The notes below the pieces were generated by a model. That model searched no databases. It was not told where the DNA came from and saw nothing but the letters and a program-made list of their open reading frames with translations. Below, in pieces: positions 28,782 to 40,927 of a stretch of 64,000 nucleotides of DNA. The stretch is from contig JAIOYF010000008.1 of assembly GCA_021741245.1 (NCBI GenBank), positions 120,647-184,646 on the forward strand. The letters run 5' to 3'. The position numbers were made by a program, and so were the translations under genes. Position 1 is the first letter of the stretch, and every line of letters begins with the position of its first letter. Source of the stretch: Paracoccaceae bacterium (GTDB taxonomy: Bacteria > Pseudomonadota > Alphaproteobacteria > Rhodobacterales > Rhodobacteraceae).

Positions 28782-29015
28782 ATGGCTGGCGACAAACAAA
28801 ACTTGCAGGACGCTTTTCTAAACCACGTTCGGAAAGCCAAAGTTCCTGTTACAATCTTCTTGATCAATGGTGTAAAGCTTCAGGGTGTTATCACTTGGTT
28901 CGATAACTTTTGCGTCCTTTTGCGCCGTGATGGCCAGTCGCAGCTTGTCTATAAACATGCGATTTCGACAATAATGCCCGGCGCGCCCATCAACCTTTAT
29001 GAAGGTGAAGACTGA
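28782..29015 (+). CDS. hfq: RNA chaperone Hfq
   Basis: A 77-residue Sm-like protein: [13 protein letters not shown], the Sm1 strand [21 protein letters not shown] and the Sm2 strand [11 protein letters not shown]. It forms hexamers that pair small RNAs with mRNAs. The ATG at 28782 follows AAAGG. The 150 bases after trkH probably contain its promoter. hflX follows directly; hfq-hflX linkage is widespread in proteobacteria. Confidence 0.97.
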   Translation: MAGDKQNLQDAFLNHVRKAKVPVTIFLINGVKLQGVITWFDNFCVLLRRDGQSQLVYKHAISTIMPGAPINLYEGED

Positions 29016-29104
29016 TTTCCGACCTGCCAGAAGACGAAGATGACGACGATATCTGGCCCGATGAGGGAACAGGTCTTGCGGCATATGAGAGTGAGCGGCC
29101 TGCG

Positions 29105-30355
29105 ATGCGGGCCTATGTCGTGCACCCTGACATCAAGTCACAGCGCAGCCGCAGGTTGCCTGAACACGGTCTTGCCGAAGCTGTAAGCCTTGCCGCCGCC
29201 CTGCCGGGAATGGAAGTCGTGGGGGCCGAAGTTGTTCGGCTGCCCAAACTCTTGCCGGGGCTTTTGTTCGGAACGGGCAAGGTTGCCGAACTCAAGGCCC
29301 GGATGGCCGCGCTGGATGTGGGTTTGGTTCTGGTTGACGGACCCGTCAGCCCCGTGCAGCAGCGCAATCTTGAGGAAGAGTGGGGCGTCAAGCTTCTGGA
29401 CCGGACGGGATTGATCCTTGAGATCTTTGCCGACCGCGCCCGCACACGCGAAGGCGTGTTGCAGGTGGAACTGGCGGCCCTGTCCTATCAGCGGACGCGC
29501 CTTGTGCGGGCCTGGACCCACCTTGAGCGTCAGCGCGGTGGCTTTGGCTTTGTCGGTGGACCGGGGGAAACCCAGTTGGAGGCGGACCGCCGCGCCATTG
29601 ATGATCAGGTGATCCGGCTAAAGCGGCAATTGGCCAAGGTGGTCAAGACCCGCGAATTGCACCGGGCCTCTCGCAAGAAGGTGCCGTTTCCGATTGTCGC
29701 GCTGGTTGGCTATACCAACGCCGGGAAGTCGACGCTGTTCAATCGCATCACTGGCGCTGATGTGCTTGTGAAAGACATGCTCTTTGCCACGCTGGACCCT
29801 ACGATGCGGGGGGTGGCGCTGCCCTCCGGGCGCAAGATTATCCTGTCCGATACGGTGGGGTTCATCTCTGACCTGCCAACGCAGCTTGTGGCGGCTTTCC
29901 GGGCCACGCTGGAAGAGGTGCTGTCGGCCGATCTGATCTTGCATGTGCGCGATATCGCTCATCCCGAAACCGCCGAGCAAGCGGCGGATGTGGCGGATAT
30001 TCTGGCCTCGCTTGGGGTCAACAAGGCCACTCCGATGATCGAGGTCTGGAACAAGCTGGACCTGGTGGATCCTGTCACGCGCGAAGCCCTGATGGTTCAG
30101 TCAGAGGCGCGGCCTGACGTGATTGCCGTCTCTGCCTTGACGGGCGAAGGGATTGATCGCCTGCTTGACGGTGTCTCCACCACCTTGCAAGAAGAAAAAT
30201 CTGAGCGCGAAGTGATCCTTTCTTTTGCCGAGGGGCGCAAACAAGCTTGGCTTCATGCGCAGGGCGTGGTCGAGGACGAACAGCAAACGGATGAAGGCTG
30301 GAAGATCATTGTCCGTTGGACAAGCCGCCAAGAAAAGCGCTTTCGCGACCTATAG
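29105..30355 (+). CDS. hflX: Ribosome-associated GTPase HflX
   Basis: At least 416 residues: an N-terminal HflX domain with the glycine-rich segment ERQRGGFGFVGGPGETQLEADRR, then a GTPase domain with G1 GYTNAGKST, G3 DTVGFISDLP and G4 NKLDLV. It splits stalled or stressed ribosomes. ATG 29105 is the first standard start, but the same frame is open from 29009 and encodes a very acidic leader (including LPEDEDDDDIWPDEG). A CTG at 29012 overlaps the hfq stop and has AAGG six bases upstream, so the real start may lie there. Confidence 0.93.
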   Translation: MRAYVVHPDIKSQRSRRLPEHGLAEAVSLAAALPGMEVVGAEVVRLPKLLPGLLFGTGKVAELKARMAALDVGLVLVDGPVSPVQQRNLEEEWGVKLLDRTGLILEIFADRARTREGVLQVELAALSYQRTRLVRAWTHLERQRGGFGFVGGPGETQLEADRRAIDDQVIRLKRQLAKVVKTRELHRASRKKVPFPIVALVGYTNAGKSTLFNRITGADVLVKDMLFATLDPTMRGVALPSGRKIILSDTVGFISDLPTQLVAAFRATLEEVLSADLILHVRDIAHPETAEQAADVADILASLGVNKATPMIEVWNKLDLVDPVTREALMVQSEARPDVIAVSALTGEGIDRLLDGVSTTLQEEKSEREVILSFAEGRKQAWLHAQGVVEDEQQTDEGWKIIVRWTSRQEKRFRDL

Positions 30356-30395
30356 GCCAGCCTAGAGCCTGTTGCCCTTGATCAGGTTCGCCCGA

Positions 30396-32215
<1,820 letters not shown>

Positions 32216-32258
32216 TGGCCAATAGAACTGTGCAGGTCCTTTGGCAGGCGGCGTTATC

Positions 32259-33431
32259 GTGACGCCTGCCGCCCGCCTGTCTGCCGCGATTGAGGTTCTG
32301 GACGCCGTGCTGACGGGTGTCCCGGTGGAGCAGGCCCTGACGGGATGGGGCCGGGCTAGCCGCTTTGCAGGCTCCGGCGACCGGCATGCCGTGCGCGATC
32401 TGGTCTTCGACGCGCTGCGGTGCCGAAGGTCTTACGCAGCTTTGGGCGGTTCCCTGACCGGCCGGGGCCTGATCCTTGGTGGGGTGCGGGCAGGGGGGCA
32501 AGACCCCGCTGTCTTTTTCACGGGTGAGGGGCATGCGCCACGGCCCGTCGAGACCGATGAAGCGGCACGTCCCCCGACCAAAGCGGAAGCGTACGATCTG
32601 CCCGATTGGCTTGTGCCCGCCATGGAAAGCAGTCTTGGCGACGATCTTCTTGCCATATCACAAAAGATGCAGCGCCGCGCCCCGGTCTTTCTGCGGGTCA
32701 ATCGCGCGAAAACCACAGTTGCGGCGGCACTCCGGGGGCTGGATGCGCAGGGAATCTTGGCCAAGTCCCATCCGCTTTGCGAGACTGCCCTTGAGGTGAC
32801 AGAAGGTGCACGGAAAGTGCAATCCTCACAGGCCTTTGCTGATGGGCTGGTTGAGCTGCAAGACGCCGCTTCGCAAGCAGTGGTGGCGGCGCTTCCCCTT
32901 TTTGATGGGATGCGGGTGCTTGACCTGTGCGCAGGTGGTGGAGGCAAAACGCTTGCCATGGCGGGGCAAGCGCGGGTGCGCCTTTGGGCGCATGATGTCA
33001 ACGCGGCCCGCATGCGCGATCTTCCTGCACGGGCAGAAAGGGCGGGGGCGTCGGTAACGCTGACCTATACGCCCGAGGGCACTGGCCCCTATGATCTGGT
33101 GTTGGCGGATGCCCCCTGTTCAGGGTCAGGCAGCTGGCGGCGTGATCCACAGGGAAAATGGGCGCTGACCCCCCAACGCCTTGGCGAAATCATGGAGCTT
33201 CAGGCCAGTATTCTGGACAAAATGCCCGGTTTGGTCGCGGCCAATGGTTATCTTGCCTATGCCACCTGCTCTTTGTTGGAACAGGAAAACAGCGCGCAGA
33301 TTGATGCATTCTTGGCGCGGAATCGTGGCTGGCATCGGGTGACGGAAAAGCACTGGACACCGTTGCAAGATGGCGATGGTTTCTTCCTCAGCGTCTTGAC
33401 GCGCGACCATCAGGAATCTACACAACCTTAA
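32259..33431 (+). CDS. rsmB: 16S rRNA m5C methyltransferase, RsmB family
   Basis: A 390-residue RsmB/NOP family enzyme. The N-terminal part has the NusB-like SGDRHAVRDLVFDALR segment. The SAM domain shows DLCAGGGGKTLAMA, the catalytic ADAPCSGSGSWRRDP and the second cysteine in LAYATCSLLEQEN. It methylates cytosine in 16S rRNA, by analogy at position 967. GTG 32259 is chosen (AGGCGG seven bases upstream); a TTG at 32241 would add six residues. The N-terminal domain is compact compared with E. coli RsmB, so an RsmB-like relative cannot be excluded. Confidence 0.88.
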   Translation: MTPAARLSAAIEVLDAVLTGVPVEQALTGWGRASRFAGSGDRHAVRDLVFDALRCRRSYAALGGSLTGRGLILGGVRAGGQDPAVFFTGEGHAPRPVETDEAARPPTKAEAYDLPDWLVPAMESSLGDDLLAISQKMQRRAPVFLRVNRAKTTVAAALRGLDAQGILAKSHPLCETALEVTEGARKVQSSQAFADGLVELQDAASQAVVAALPLFDGMRVLDLCAGGGGKTLAMAGQARVRLWAHDVNAARMRDLPARAERAGASVTLTYTPEGTGPYDLVLADAPCSGSGSWRRDPQGKWALTPQRLGEIMELQASILDKMPGLVAANGYLAYATCSLLEQENSAQIDAFLARNRGWHRVTEKHWTPLQDGDGFFLSVLTRDHQESTQP

Positions 33432-33482
33432 GATGATAGCCTTTCGAACTGAGGCGCGGTTAAGGGCAGCTTAACGATTTTG

Positions 33483-35822
33483 ATGTTTGGCTGTTGGCAG
33501 AAGATTTCCAACTGGGGATACGGCGTGCCAACTGGATTTCACGGGATGGTCGAAGTTATCGACGTGGCGCGCAGCCTGTCGTCACGGGCAAAGTTTTTGC
33601 TGGCGGCAGCCCTTGCCTCTGGCGTGGTGTTTCTCTTTGCCGATCAGGCGGTCGTGCGCTTCATGGCCGCGACGATCACGCTGTCCTTGGTTGCCGTGAT
33701 CTTGATCCTTCGGGGGGTGGTATTTCTTGCGGATCGATCGGATCGGCAGGCGGAGTTCGCGATTTCCGGCCTTGTGGGCAATGATGCGACCCCCTGTTTT
33801 ACCACTGATGTTCCGGGACAAATCCTTTTTCGCAATGCAGCAGCCCATGCCCGCTTTGGCGAAACGCCTGTTACCCTTGTCGCAGCCCTTGATGATCATT
33901 TCGCCAGCCCCGCCTCGGTTTTGTACCGTCTGCAAAGCCGGGCCAGAATAGCTGGTGCCGCGCGTGAGGATGTGGTGACCCGGCGCGGGCATTCACGCCT
34001 ATCGGTGCATACGGTTGGTTCTGATCGCTTTTTGTGGCGGTTGGAGGAGTTTGTTGACCGCTCATCCACAGGACGCGGGGCCGAGACCCTGAGCCTGCCT
34101 ATGCTGGTGGCCAATAAATCCGGCGTGATCCTGTTCTCGAATGAGGCGATGCGTCGTTTGCTTGGCGGGCGGCCCAAGCGGTTGGACCGCGTTTTGACCT
34201 CCTCCAACCCTCGCACGGGTGAGGAGGTCGAGGTTGCTGGTGTCGATGGCCCCCTACGCGCCATTCTGGCCGAGGTTGAAGGGCCGGGAGAGCGTCGGGA
34301 AATCTATCTTCTTCCAATTCCCGACCGCGTTGCCCCCGCGCAAATTCTTGAAGACTTTGAGAATGTTCCTGTCGCGCTTTTGCGGTTTTCGGCCCAGGGA
34401 ACGCTTTTGATGGCCAACCGGGCCGCCCGTGATTTGCTGGATTTACCACTGGGGGAAGACCTATCCTTTCATGACCTGTATGAAGGTTTGGGAAGACCCG
34501 TTCAGGATTGGCTTTCGGATGTTGTAGCCGAACGCCACACGGGCGGATCAGAGGTGCTGAGCGCCCGCAAGGGATCACCGGAATCCTTCCATCAGGTCAC
34601 TTTGCGCCGAGTGGTCGACCTTGGTCGCCCCGGTGTGTTGGCAGTTATTCAAGATGCCACAGCCATGAAGTTGCTGGAGGCGCAATTTGTCCAAAGCCAA
34701 AAGATGCAGGCCATCGGTCAGTTGGCGGGCGGCATCGCGCATGACTTCAACAACCTTTTGACTGCGATTTCAGGGCATTGCGACCTGTTGTTGCTGCGCC
34801 ATGCGCAAGAAGATGGCGATTACGCGGATTTGGTACAGATCCATCAAAATGCCAATCGTGCCGCCGCATTGGTGGGTCAACTTCTTGCCTATTCACGCAA
34901 ACAAACGCTCAAGCCCGAACAGATCGATCTGCAAGAGGTGCTGTCGGATCTGACACATCTTTTGAACCGATTGGTCGGCGAAAAGATCCAGTTGAAGCTG
35001 ACTCATGCTGCGGGATTGGGGATGATCCGGGCGGACAAGCGGCAGTTGGAACAGGTTTTGATGAACCTTGTCGTCAATGCACGCGATGCCATGCCCGACG
35101 GCGGGATCATACAGGTTGAAACCGAGGCCCTGACCTTATTGGAGGAGATGCGCAGGGATCAGGCGATTGTCCCTGCGGGCAATTATGCCGTGATCCGCGT
35201 GCTGGACAGCGGTGCCGGCATCGCACCAGATTCTCTCAACAAGATCTTCGAGCCCTTTTTTACGACAAAAAGACAGGGAGAGGGGACCGGACTTGGCCTT
35301 TCAACCGTTTACGGGATCGTGAAGCAATCGGGCGGCTTCATCTTTGTCGATTCCACTTTGGGCGAGGGCAGCGTCTTCCATCTCTATTTCCCCATTCACC
35401 ACGTCAAAGCCGAAGATCTGATCGTTGCACCAAAGCGCAAGATCGTTGTGCGGCAGGGTGAAGGCGTCGTGCTTCTGGTCGAGGATGAGGCCCCGGTCCG
35501 CGCCTTTGCCAGCCGCGCCCTTCGAATGCGGGGCTATACTGTGTTGGAGGCGGAAAGTGCCGAAGTCGCCCTGGAACTTCTCAAAGACGAAACACTTGAG
35601 ATTGATTGCTTTGTCACCGATGTGGTGATGCCCGGCCTTGATGGGCCAAGCTGGGTCAAAATGGCATTGGAGCACAGGCCCAACGTCAGGGTGGTGTTCG
35701 TCTCTGGCTATGCGGAGGACAGTCTTTCTGAAGAACAGGGCCGAATACCAAATTCCGTCTTTCTGGCCAAACCCTTCTCGCTCAACGAATTGGCGGCGAC
35801 GGTGCAGGGCCAGATACATTGA
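33483..35822 (+). CDS. cckA: CckA-type hybrid histidine kinase
   Basis: A 779-residue hybrid kinase: two N-terminal membrane helices (about residues 35-85), two PAS-like regions, an H-box with the CckA-type sequence GGIAHDFNNLLTAISGHCDLLLLRH, G-boxes (DSGAGIAPDS, GEGTGLGLSTVYGIVKQSGG) and a C-terminal receiver with Asp in CFVTDVVMPGLDG. CckA feeds phosphate through ChpT to CtrA; in Rhodobacterales this controls motility, gene transfer agents and quorum-linked traits. The start is uncertain (TTG 33480, ATG 33483 or ATG 33546). chpT and ctrA are not in the window. Confidence 0.92.
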   Translation: MFGCWQKISNWGYGVPTGFHGMVEVIDVARSLSSRAKFLLAAALASGVVFLFADQAVVRFMAATITLSLVAVILILRGVVFLADRSDRQAEFAISGLVGNDATPCFTTDVPGQILFRNAAAHARFGETPVTLVAALDDHFASPASVLYRLQSRARIAGAAREDVVTRRGHSRLSVHTVGSDRFLWRLEEFVDRSSTGRGAETLSLPMLVANKSGVILFSNEAMRRLLGGRPKRLDRVLTSSNPRTGEEVEVAGVDGPLRAILAEVEGPGERREIYLLPIPDRVAPAQILEDFENVPVALLRFSAQGTLLMANRAARDLLDLPLGEDLSFHDLYEGLGRPVQDWLSDVVAERHTGGSEVLSARKGSPESFHQVTLRRVVDLGRPGVLAVIQDATAMKLLEAQFVQSQKMQAIGQLAGGIAHDFNNLLTAISGHCDLLLLRHAQEDGDYADLVQIHQNANRAAALVGQLLAYSRKQTLKPEQIDLQEVLSDLTHLLNRLVGEKIQLKLTHAAGLGMIRADKRQLEQVLMNLVVNARDAMPDGGIIQVETEALTLLEEMRRDQAIVPAGNYAVIRVLDSGAGIAPDSLNKIFEPFFTTKRQGEGTGLGLSTVYGIVKQSGGFIFVDSTLGEGSVFHLYFPIHHVKAEDLIVAPKRKIVVRQGEGVVLLVEDEAPVRAFASRALRMRGYTVLEAESAEVALELLKDETLEIDCFVTDVVMPGLDGPSWVKMALEHRPNVRVVFVSGYAEDSLSEEQGRIPNSVFLAKPFSLNELAATVQGQIH

Positions 35823-35917
35823 AATTCCGATAATTTCGGCAAATTGTCTTGGCGAGAATGCCGGTTTCTCATACCAAATCGGTTTTTTTCCTTCAGTCCT
35901 TGAGCCCAAAGCCTGAG

Positions 35918-36508
35918 TCAGGTCAGGCTTTCATAAAGCCGAAAATCCTCTGCGGCTGTTTGTGCCAGAAGCGCCTCTGTCTCTTTGCTCAAATTCATCG
36001 GCGCCGAAGGAGAGACGTTCAATCGAGGCAAAAGGATCTGGAAGTCGAGCCGATCTTCCAAAAATTCAATGAAATCCTCAATCGACTCGTACCGAAAGAT
36101 CTTGTCTGCGCGTTTGCCATTGGGGGGACACAGAAACCGCGCCTGCGAACCAACCGCTGCATAGGCGGGCTGGGGATCACTGCACCATGCCGTCACAAAG
36201 GCATCAAAACTGATGTCGGTGGTGCTGTTGGCCTGATCGGGAATGTCCTCGCGCTGGCGATACCGATACCAACTTCCCAACCAATCGCGCGGCTCTCTCA
36301 TCAGGGCCACGATGGTAAACGGCTCACCCGCCGTGGCCTCAAGATAGGGCCCGATAAAGCGATGAAAGCGCGCTACATTTGTATGCTTGAGCGCAGGCGG
36401 ACGCTGGATGGATACCGCCGCCAATGATTCGAGGGCGGCCTCGATGGCCGTCGACCCCGTCTTTGGCGTCGCCAGGATCGCCAATCTTTGTTCCCAGAAA
36501 ACCAGCAT
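35918..36508 (-). CDS. Sulfotransferase-like protein
   Basis: A 196-residue protein with the PAPS phosphosulfate loop near the N-terminus (ATPKTGSTAIEAAL, residues about 13-26) and a later REPRDWLGSWYRYR motif resembling the 3'-phosphate-binding segment of sulfotransferases. The start at 36508 has AGGGGCAG upstream. Such short forms occur in Rhodobacteraceae and may modify surface polysaccharide or other acceptors. It faces cckA (convergent) and is divergent from recA; it has no functional link to either that I can see. Acceptor unknown. Confidence 0.78.
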   Translation of the reverse strand: MLVFWEQRLAILATPKTGSTAIEAALESLAAVSIQRPPALKHTNVARFHRFIGPYLEATAGEPFTIVALMREPRDWLGSWYRYRQREDIPDQANSTTDISFDAFVTAWCSDPQPAYAAVGSQARFLCPPNGKRADKIFRYESIEDFIEFLEDRLDFQILLPRLNVSPSAPMNLSKETEALLAQTAAEDFRLYESLT

Positions 36509-36624
36509 CTCTGCCCCTTTTGCCGATTTTATTGCTCGTTTCCGCCCACAACGGCCAGTTTGTGCAATAGGCTTAAACGATCCCTTAACCAATCCATGAA
36601 AAATCTAAGTTTACGAGAATTCGG

Positions 36625-36653
36625 TTGAAATGTTCCCCTTTTGGTCCCATAAC
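36625..36653 (+). promoter_or_regulatory. Predicted recA promoter (-35/-10)
   Basis: TTGAAA (36625-36630) and CATAAC (36648-36653) are 17 bases apart, a good housekeeping promoter match. The predicted transcription start would fall at the LexA box immediately downstream, leaving a leader of about 95 bases before recA. Confidence 0.5.
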
Positions 36654-36658
36654 CAATG

Positions 36659-36673
36659 GAACACTTGGGGAAC
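36659..36673 (+). promoter_or_regulatory. SOS (LexA) box of recA
   Basis: GAAC-ACTTGGG-GAAC is an exact match to the alphaproteobacterial LexA operator GAAC-N7-GAAC (GTTC-N7-GTTC on the other strand). It lies 82 bases before recA and just after the predicted -10 element, ideal for repression. A weaker direct-repeat-like site, GTTC-N7-GGTC, lies at 36632-36646 inside the promoter spacer. Confidence 0.9.
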
Positions 36674-36754
36674 AAACAAAAGATCGACCGCCAGGCGGCG
36701 ATCCCGGGCACAGTGATTGCCGCTTTCATGCGGCTGTGAAATAAGGAGACGGAC

Positions 36755-37828
36755 ATGGCGGTGGCGAACCTCCTCGATTTGAACGGGAAGCGCGAAATGG
36801 ATAAGGCAAAGGCGCTGGAAAGCGCATTGGCACAGATCGAACGTCAGTTCGGCAAGGGCTCGATCATGCGTCTGGGCGCAGACAGCCCTGCGATGGATAT
36901 TGAGGCAACCTCAACCGGATCTTTGGGCCTTGATATTGCCCTTGGAATCGGGGGCCTGCCCAAGGGGCGCATTGTTGAGATTTACGGGCCTGAAAGCTCG
37001 GGTAAGACAACACTTACGCTGCACGCGGTGGCAGAAGAGCAAAAGAAGGGCGGCGTTTGTGCCTTTGTGGATGCCGAACACGCGCTTGACCCGCAATATG
37101 CCAAGAAGCTTGGCGTTAATCTGGATGAATTGCTGATCAGCCAGCCCGATACGGGTGAACAGGCGCTTGAGATCGTCGATACGCTCGTCCGTTCGGGCGC
37201 GGTCAGCATGATTGTGGTCGATTCGGTCGCGGCGCTGACGCCGAAATCGGAAATCGAAGGCGATATGGGCGACATGCAGATGGGTTCACAGGCCCGCCTG
37301 ATGAGCCAGGCCTTGCGCAAGCTGACTGCCAGCATTGGGCGCAGCAATTGCATGGTGATCTTTATCAACCAGATCCGCATGAAGATCGGGGTGATGTTCG
37401 GCAGCCCCGAAACCACAACGGGCGGCAACGCGCTGAAGTTCTATGCAAGCGTTCGCCTTGACATCCGTCGCATCGGATCGATCAAGGATAAGGATGAGGT
37501 TGTCGGTAACTCCACCCGCGTAAAAGTGGTGAAGAACAAGGTGGCTCCGCCGTTCAAACAGGTTGAATTCGACATCATGTATGGCGAGGGCATCTCAAAG
37601 ACCGGGGAATTGGTCGACCTGGGCGTGAAAACCGGTGTGGTTGAAAAGTCTGGCAGCTGGTATTCCTATGGCGATGAGCGGATTGGTCAGGGCCGGGAGA
37701 ATGCCAAGACATTCCTCAAGCAAAACCCCGCTGTGGCGATGGATATCGAAGAAAAGATCCGCGCCGCAAACGGGCTTGATTTCCACATGGCAGAGACGCC
37801 CGGCGAAGATGACGTGATGGATATGTAA
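36755..37828 (+). CDS. recA: Recombinase RecA
   Basis: A 357-residue RecA: Walker A GPESSGKT (78-85), Walker [11 protein letters not shown], the [17 protein letters not shown]-binding loop region, [19 protein letters not shown], and an acidic C-terminal tail. It drives homologous recombination and triggers LexA self-cleavage. The ATG at 36755 has a strong AAGGAG ribosome-binding site; a second in-frame ATG at residue 15 is less well placed. Controlled by the LexA box upstream and ended by a strong terminator. Confidence 0.98.
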   Translation: MAVANLLDLNGKREMDKAKALESALAQIERQFGKGSIMRLGADSPAMDIEATSTGSLGLDIALGIGGLPKGRIVEIYGPESSGKTTLTLHAVAEEQKKGGVCAFVDAEHALDPQYAKKLGVNLDELLISQPDTGEQALEIVDTLVRSGAVSMIVVDSVAALTPKSEIEGDMGDMQMGSQARLMSQALRKLTASIGRSNCMVIFINQIRMKIGVMFGSPETTTGGNALKFYASVRLDIRRIGSIKDKDEVVGNSTRVKVVKNKVAPPFKQVEFDIMYGEGISKTGELVDLGVKTGVVEKSGSWYSYGDERIGQGRENAKTFLKQNPAVAMDIEEKIRAANGLDFHMAETPGEDDVMDM

Positions 37829-37856
37829 GGTTGGGCGGCCATCGCTGATCGAACGA

Positions 37857-37882
37857 AAGGCCGGGGTCCCCCCGGCCTTTTT
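37857..37882 (+). terminator. Rho-independent terminator of recA
   Basis: A perfect 10-bp stem AAGGCCGGGG / CCCCGGCCTT with a TCC loop, running into a T-tract, 28 bases after the recA stop. Confidence 0.95.
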
Positions 37883-37979
37883 CATTGGCATGCACCTCCC
37901 CTGTGGACAGGCCCGTTCTGCGGGGCTACATGGGGGGAAAATCGCTTGAAACTCTTGCCAAAAAAGGGCCCTACCTGAC

Positions 37980-40634
37980 ATGGCGTCGCTGAATGACATC
38001 CGCTCCACCTATCTCGATTTCTTTGCTCGCAATGGCCACAAGGTTGTTGAGTCTTCGCCGCTTGTGCCGCGCAATGACCCGACCTTGATGTTTGCCAATT
38101 CCGGCATGGTGCAATTCAAGAACCTTTTCACAGGGGTTGAGACGCGCGACTACAAGCGCGCGACGACGGCGCAGAAATGTGTGCGCGCCGGGGGCAAGCA
38201 CAATGATCTGGACAACGTGGGCTATACCGCGCGCCATCACACGTTTTTCGAGATGCTGGGCAACTTCAGCTTTGGCGACTACTTCAAGGAAGAAGCCATT
38301 ACATTTGCCTGGGAACTGCTGACCAAGGACTTTGGCCTGAACAAAGACAAATTGCTGGTCACCGTCTATCACACCGATGACGAGGCGGCCGATATCTGGA
38401 AAAAAGTGGCCGGGTTCAGCGACAGCAAGGTGATCCGCATTCCGACGGATGATAACTTCTGGCGCATGGGGCCGACGGGGCCCTGTGGTCCGTGCACCGA
38501 GATTTTCTATGACCATGGCGACCACATCTGGGGCGGCCCTCCGGGCAGCGCGGATGAGGATGGCGACCGTTTTATCGAAATCTGGAACAACGTGTTCATG
38601 CAAAATGAGCAGTTTGCAGATGGGTCGATGCGCCCGCTTGAGATGCAGTCGATCGATACCGGCATGGGGCTGGAGCGGATTGGCGCGCTGTTGCAAGGCA
38701 AGCATGACAATTACGACACCGATCTGATGCGTAGTCTGATCGAGGCCTCGGCCCATGCAACCAATTCGGAACCCGATGGCCCCGGCAAGATGCACCACCG
38801 GGTCATCGCGGACCATTTGCGCTCCACCTCATTCTTGCTTGCAGATGGGGTGATGCCGTCGAATGAAGGGCGCGGCTACGTTTTGCGCCGGATCATGCGG
38901 CGGGCTATGCGTCATGCGCATATGCTGGGTGCCCAAGATCCGGTGATGTTCCGACTGGTGCCGGCTTTGGTTCGGCAGATGGGTGCGGCCTATCCAGAGT
39001 TGCAGCGCGCTCAGTCGATGATTGAGGAAACGCTGAAGCTTGAAGAAACGCGCTTCAAGCAGACCCTTGATCGCGGCTTGAAGCTGCTGGATGACGAATT
39101 GGCCCGCATTCCCGCGGGGGCAGAGTTGCCCGGTGCAGCGGCCTTCAAGCTCTATGATACCTATGGTTTCCCGCTTGATCTGACGCAAGATGCCCTGCGT
39201 GAACGCGGTCTGGCGGTTGATGTGGCGGGCTTTGATGCCGCGATGGCCGAGCAAAAGGCCAAAGCGCGGGCGGCGTGGTCCGGCACGGGTGAGGCTGCGG
39301 ATTCAAAGGTCTGGTATGAGATCGCCGAAGATTCCGGTGTCACCGAATTCTTGGGCTATGATACTGAAATTGCCGAAGGTCAGATCACCGCATTGGTGCG
39401 TGATGGTGTGTTGATTTCGGGGGCCGATGTCGGTGAGGCGGTTCAGGTCATTGTCAACCAAACGCCGTTTTACGCGGAAAGTGGTGGTCAGGTCGGCGAT
39501 ATGGGCCAGATCCGTACCGCATCAGGCTTGGTTGAGGTTGTCGATACAAAAAAGACGGCAGGTGTGTTCATTCACATCGGCAAGGTCAGCGAAGGGTCCA
39601 TCCAAAAGGGGCAGGCCGCCAAGCTTGAGGTCGCACCGACCCGCCGTGGGGCGATCCGCGCCAACCACTCGGCCACCCACCTTTTGCACGAGGCGCTGCG
39701 CCGGACTTTGGGCGATCATGTGGCGCAAAAGGGCTCGTTGAACGCGCCAGACCGCCTGCGCTTTGATTTCAGCCATAACTTTGGTCTGAAACCCGAGGAA
39801 CTGGTGACGGTTGAGGCGGAGGTGAACCAGTTCATCCGCCAGAACGGCGCTGTGGAAACCCGGATCATGACGCCGGATGATGCCCGCGCTTTGGGTGCTC
39901 AGGCGCTTTTTGGCGAGAAATATGGCGACGAGGTGCGTGTGGTATCCATGGGCGTCCTTGAGGGATCGGCCAAGGGGGCTGAGGGCAACACCTATAGTCT
40001 GGAACTCTGCGGCGGCACCCATGTGGCGCGCACGGGCGATATCGGGGCCTTTGTCTTGCTGGGCGATTCCGCGTCTTCGGCAGGGGTGCGACGGATTGAG
40101 GCCCTGACCGGCCAAGCAGCGCTCGACCATTTGCGGGCACAAGATGCGCGTCTGGTCGAGATTGCTTTGGCCCTGAAGACGCCCTTGGCCGAGGTCGTAG
40201 ACCGGGTCAAGGCTTTGGCCGACGAACGCCGCGCCTTGGCCAACGAGGTGGCGCAGTTGCGCCGCGATCTGGCCATGGGGGGCGCTGTCGGTGGGCCAGC
40301 CATAGTGGAGGTGAACGGGGTCAAGTTCATCGCGCAAGTCCTGCAAGGGGTTTCGGGTAAAGACCTGCCGCCGATGATTGATGAGATGAAGGCCAAGCTT
40401 GGGTCCGGTGCGGTTCTCTTGATCGCAGATACCGGGGCAAAGCCTGCCGTGGCCGCCGGGGTTACGGCTGACCTGACGGATCGCCTGAGTGCGGTGACCT
40501 TGGTCAAAGCGGCGGCCGAGGCCATGGGCGGCAAGGGCGGCGGCGGTCGTCCGGAAATGGCACAGGCCGGGGGCGCGGATATTTCCGGCGCCGAGGCTGC
40601 AATTGCGGCAGCGACCGCGCTTATCGGAGGATAA
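37980..40634 (+). CDS. alaS: Alanyl-tRNA synthetase
   Basis: An 884-residue class II synthetase: the N-terminal [31 protein letters not shown], motif 2 with [26 protein letters not shown], and the editing domain with zinc/active-site HSATH ([13 protein letters not shown]) and CGGTH. A C-terminal DHHA1-type oligomerisation/tRNA-binding domain rich in Ala and Gly ends the protein. Length fits the family (876 in E. coli). It is separated from recA by a terminator and has its own roughly 100-base leader. Confidence 0.98.
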   Translation: MASLNDIRSTYLDFFARNGHKVVESSPLVPRNDPTLMFANSGMVQFKNLFTGVETRDYKRATTAQKCVRAGGKHNDLDNVGYTARHHTFFEMLGNFSFGDYFKEEAITFAWELLTKDFGLNKDKLLVTVYHTDDEAADIWKKVAGFSDSKVIRIPTDDNFWRMGPTGPCGPCTEIFYDHGDHIWGGPPGSADEDGDRFIEIWNNVFMQNEQFADGSMRPLEMQSIDTGMGLERIGALLQGKHDNYDTDLMRSLIEASAHATNSEPDGPGKMHHRVIADHLRSTSFLLADGVMPSNEGRGYVLRRIMRRAMRHAHMLGAQDPVMFRLVPALVRQMGAAYPELQRAQSMIEETLKLEETRFKQTLDRGLKLLDDELARIPAGAELPGAAAFKLYDTYGFPLDLTQDALRERGLAVDVAGFDAAMAEQKAKARAAWSGTGEAADSKVWYEIAEDSGVTEFLGYDTEIAEGQITALVRDGVLISGADVGEAVQVIVNQTPFYAESGGQVGDMGQIRTASGLVEVVDTKKTAGVFIHIGKVSEGSIQKGQAAKLEVAPTRRGAIRANHSATHLLHEALRRTLGDHVAQKGSLNAPDRLRFDFSHNFGLKPEELVTVEAEVNQFIRQNGAVETRIMTPDDARALGAQALFGEKYGDEVRVVSMGVLEGSAKGAEGNTYSLELCGGTHVARTGDIGAFVLLGDSASSAGVRRIEALTGQAALDHLRAQDARLVEIALALKTPLAEVVDRVKALADERRALANEVAQLRRDLAMGGAVGGPAIVEVNGVKFIAQVLQGVSGKDLPPMIDEMKAKLGSGAVLLIADTGAKPAVAAGVTADLTDRLSAVTLVKAAAEAMGGKGGGGRPEMAQAGGADISGAEAAIAAATALIGG

Positions 40635-40636
40635 TC

Positions 40637-40927
40637 ATGCCAACGGCCCTTTGGATTGCCCATGTTACCGTGACCGATGCCGAGGCCTATGGCAAATATG
40701 CCAAGGCTGCGGGCCCTGCGATTGCCGATCATGGCGGCGTTTTCTTGGCGCGCGGCGGGCGCTATGTGCAGCTTGAGGGCGCAGACCGCGCCCGCAATGT
40801 TGTGGCCCGCTTTCCCTCGGTCGAGGCGGCTGTGGCCTGCTACAACTCTGACGCCTATCAAGCAGCCCTATCCCACGCCAAGGGGGCGGCCATTCGCGAT
40901 CTTGTGGTTGTGGAAGAGGCAGAATAG
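40637..40927 (+). CDS. DUF1330 family protein
   Basis: A 96-residue ferredoxin-fold protein of the DUF1330 family: LWIAHVTVTDAEAYGKYAKAAGPAI, GGVFLARGG, and RFPSVEAAVACYNSDAYQ. It starts two bases after the alaS stop, with its ribosome-binding site (GGAGG) overlapping the end of alaS, so they are cotranscribed. No enzymatic role is established for the family. Confidence 0.88.
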   Translation: MPTALWIAHVTVTDAEAYGKYAKAAGPAIADHGGVFLARGGRYVQLEGADRARNVVARFPSVEAAVACYNSDAYQAALSHAKGAAIRDLVVVEEAE

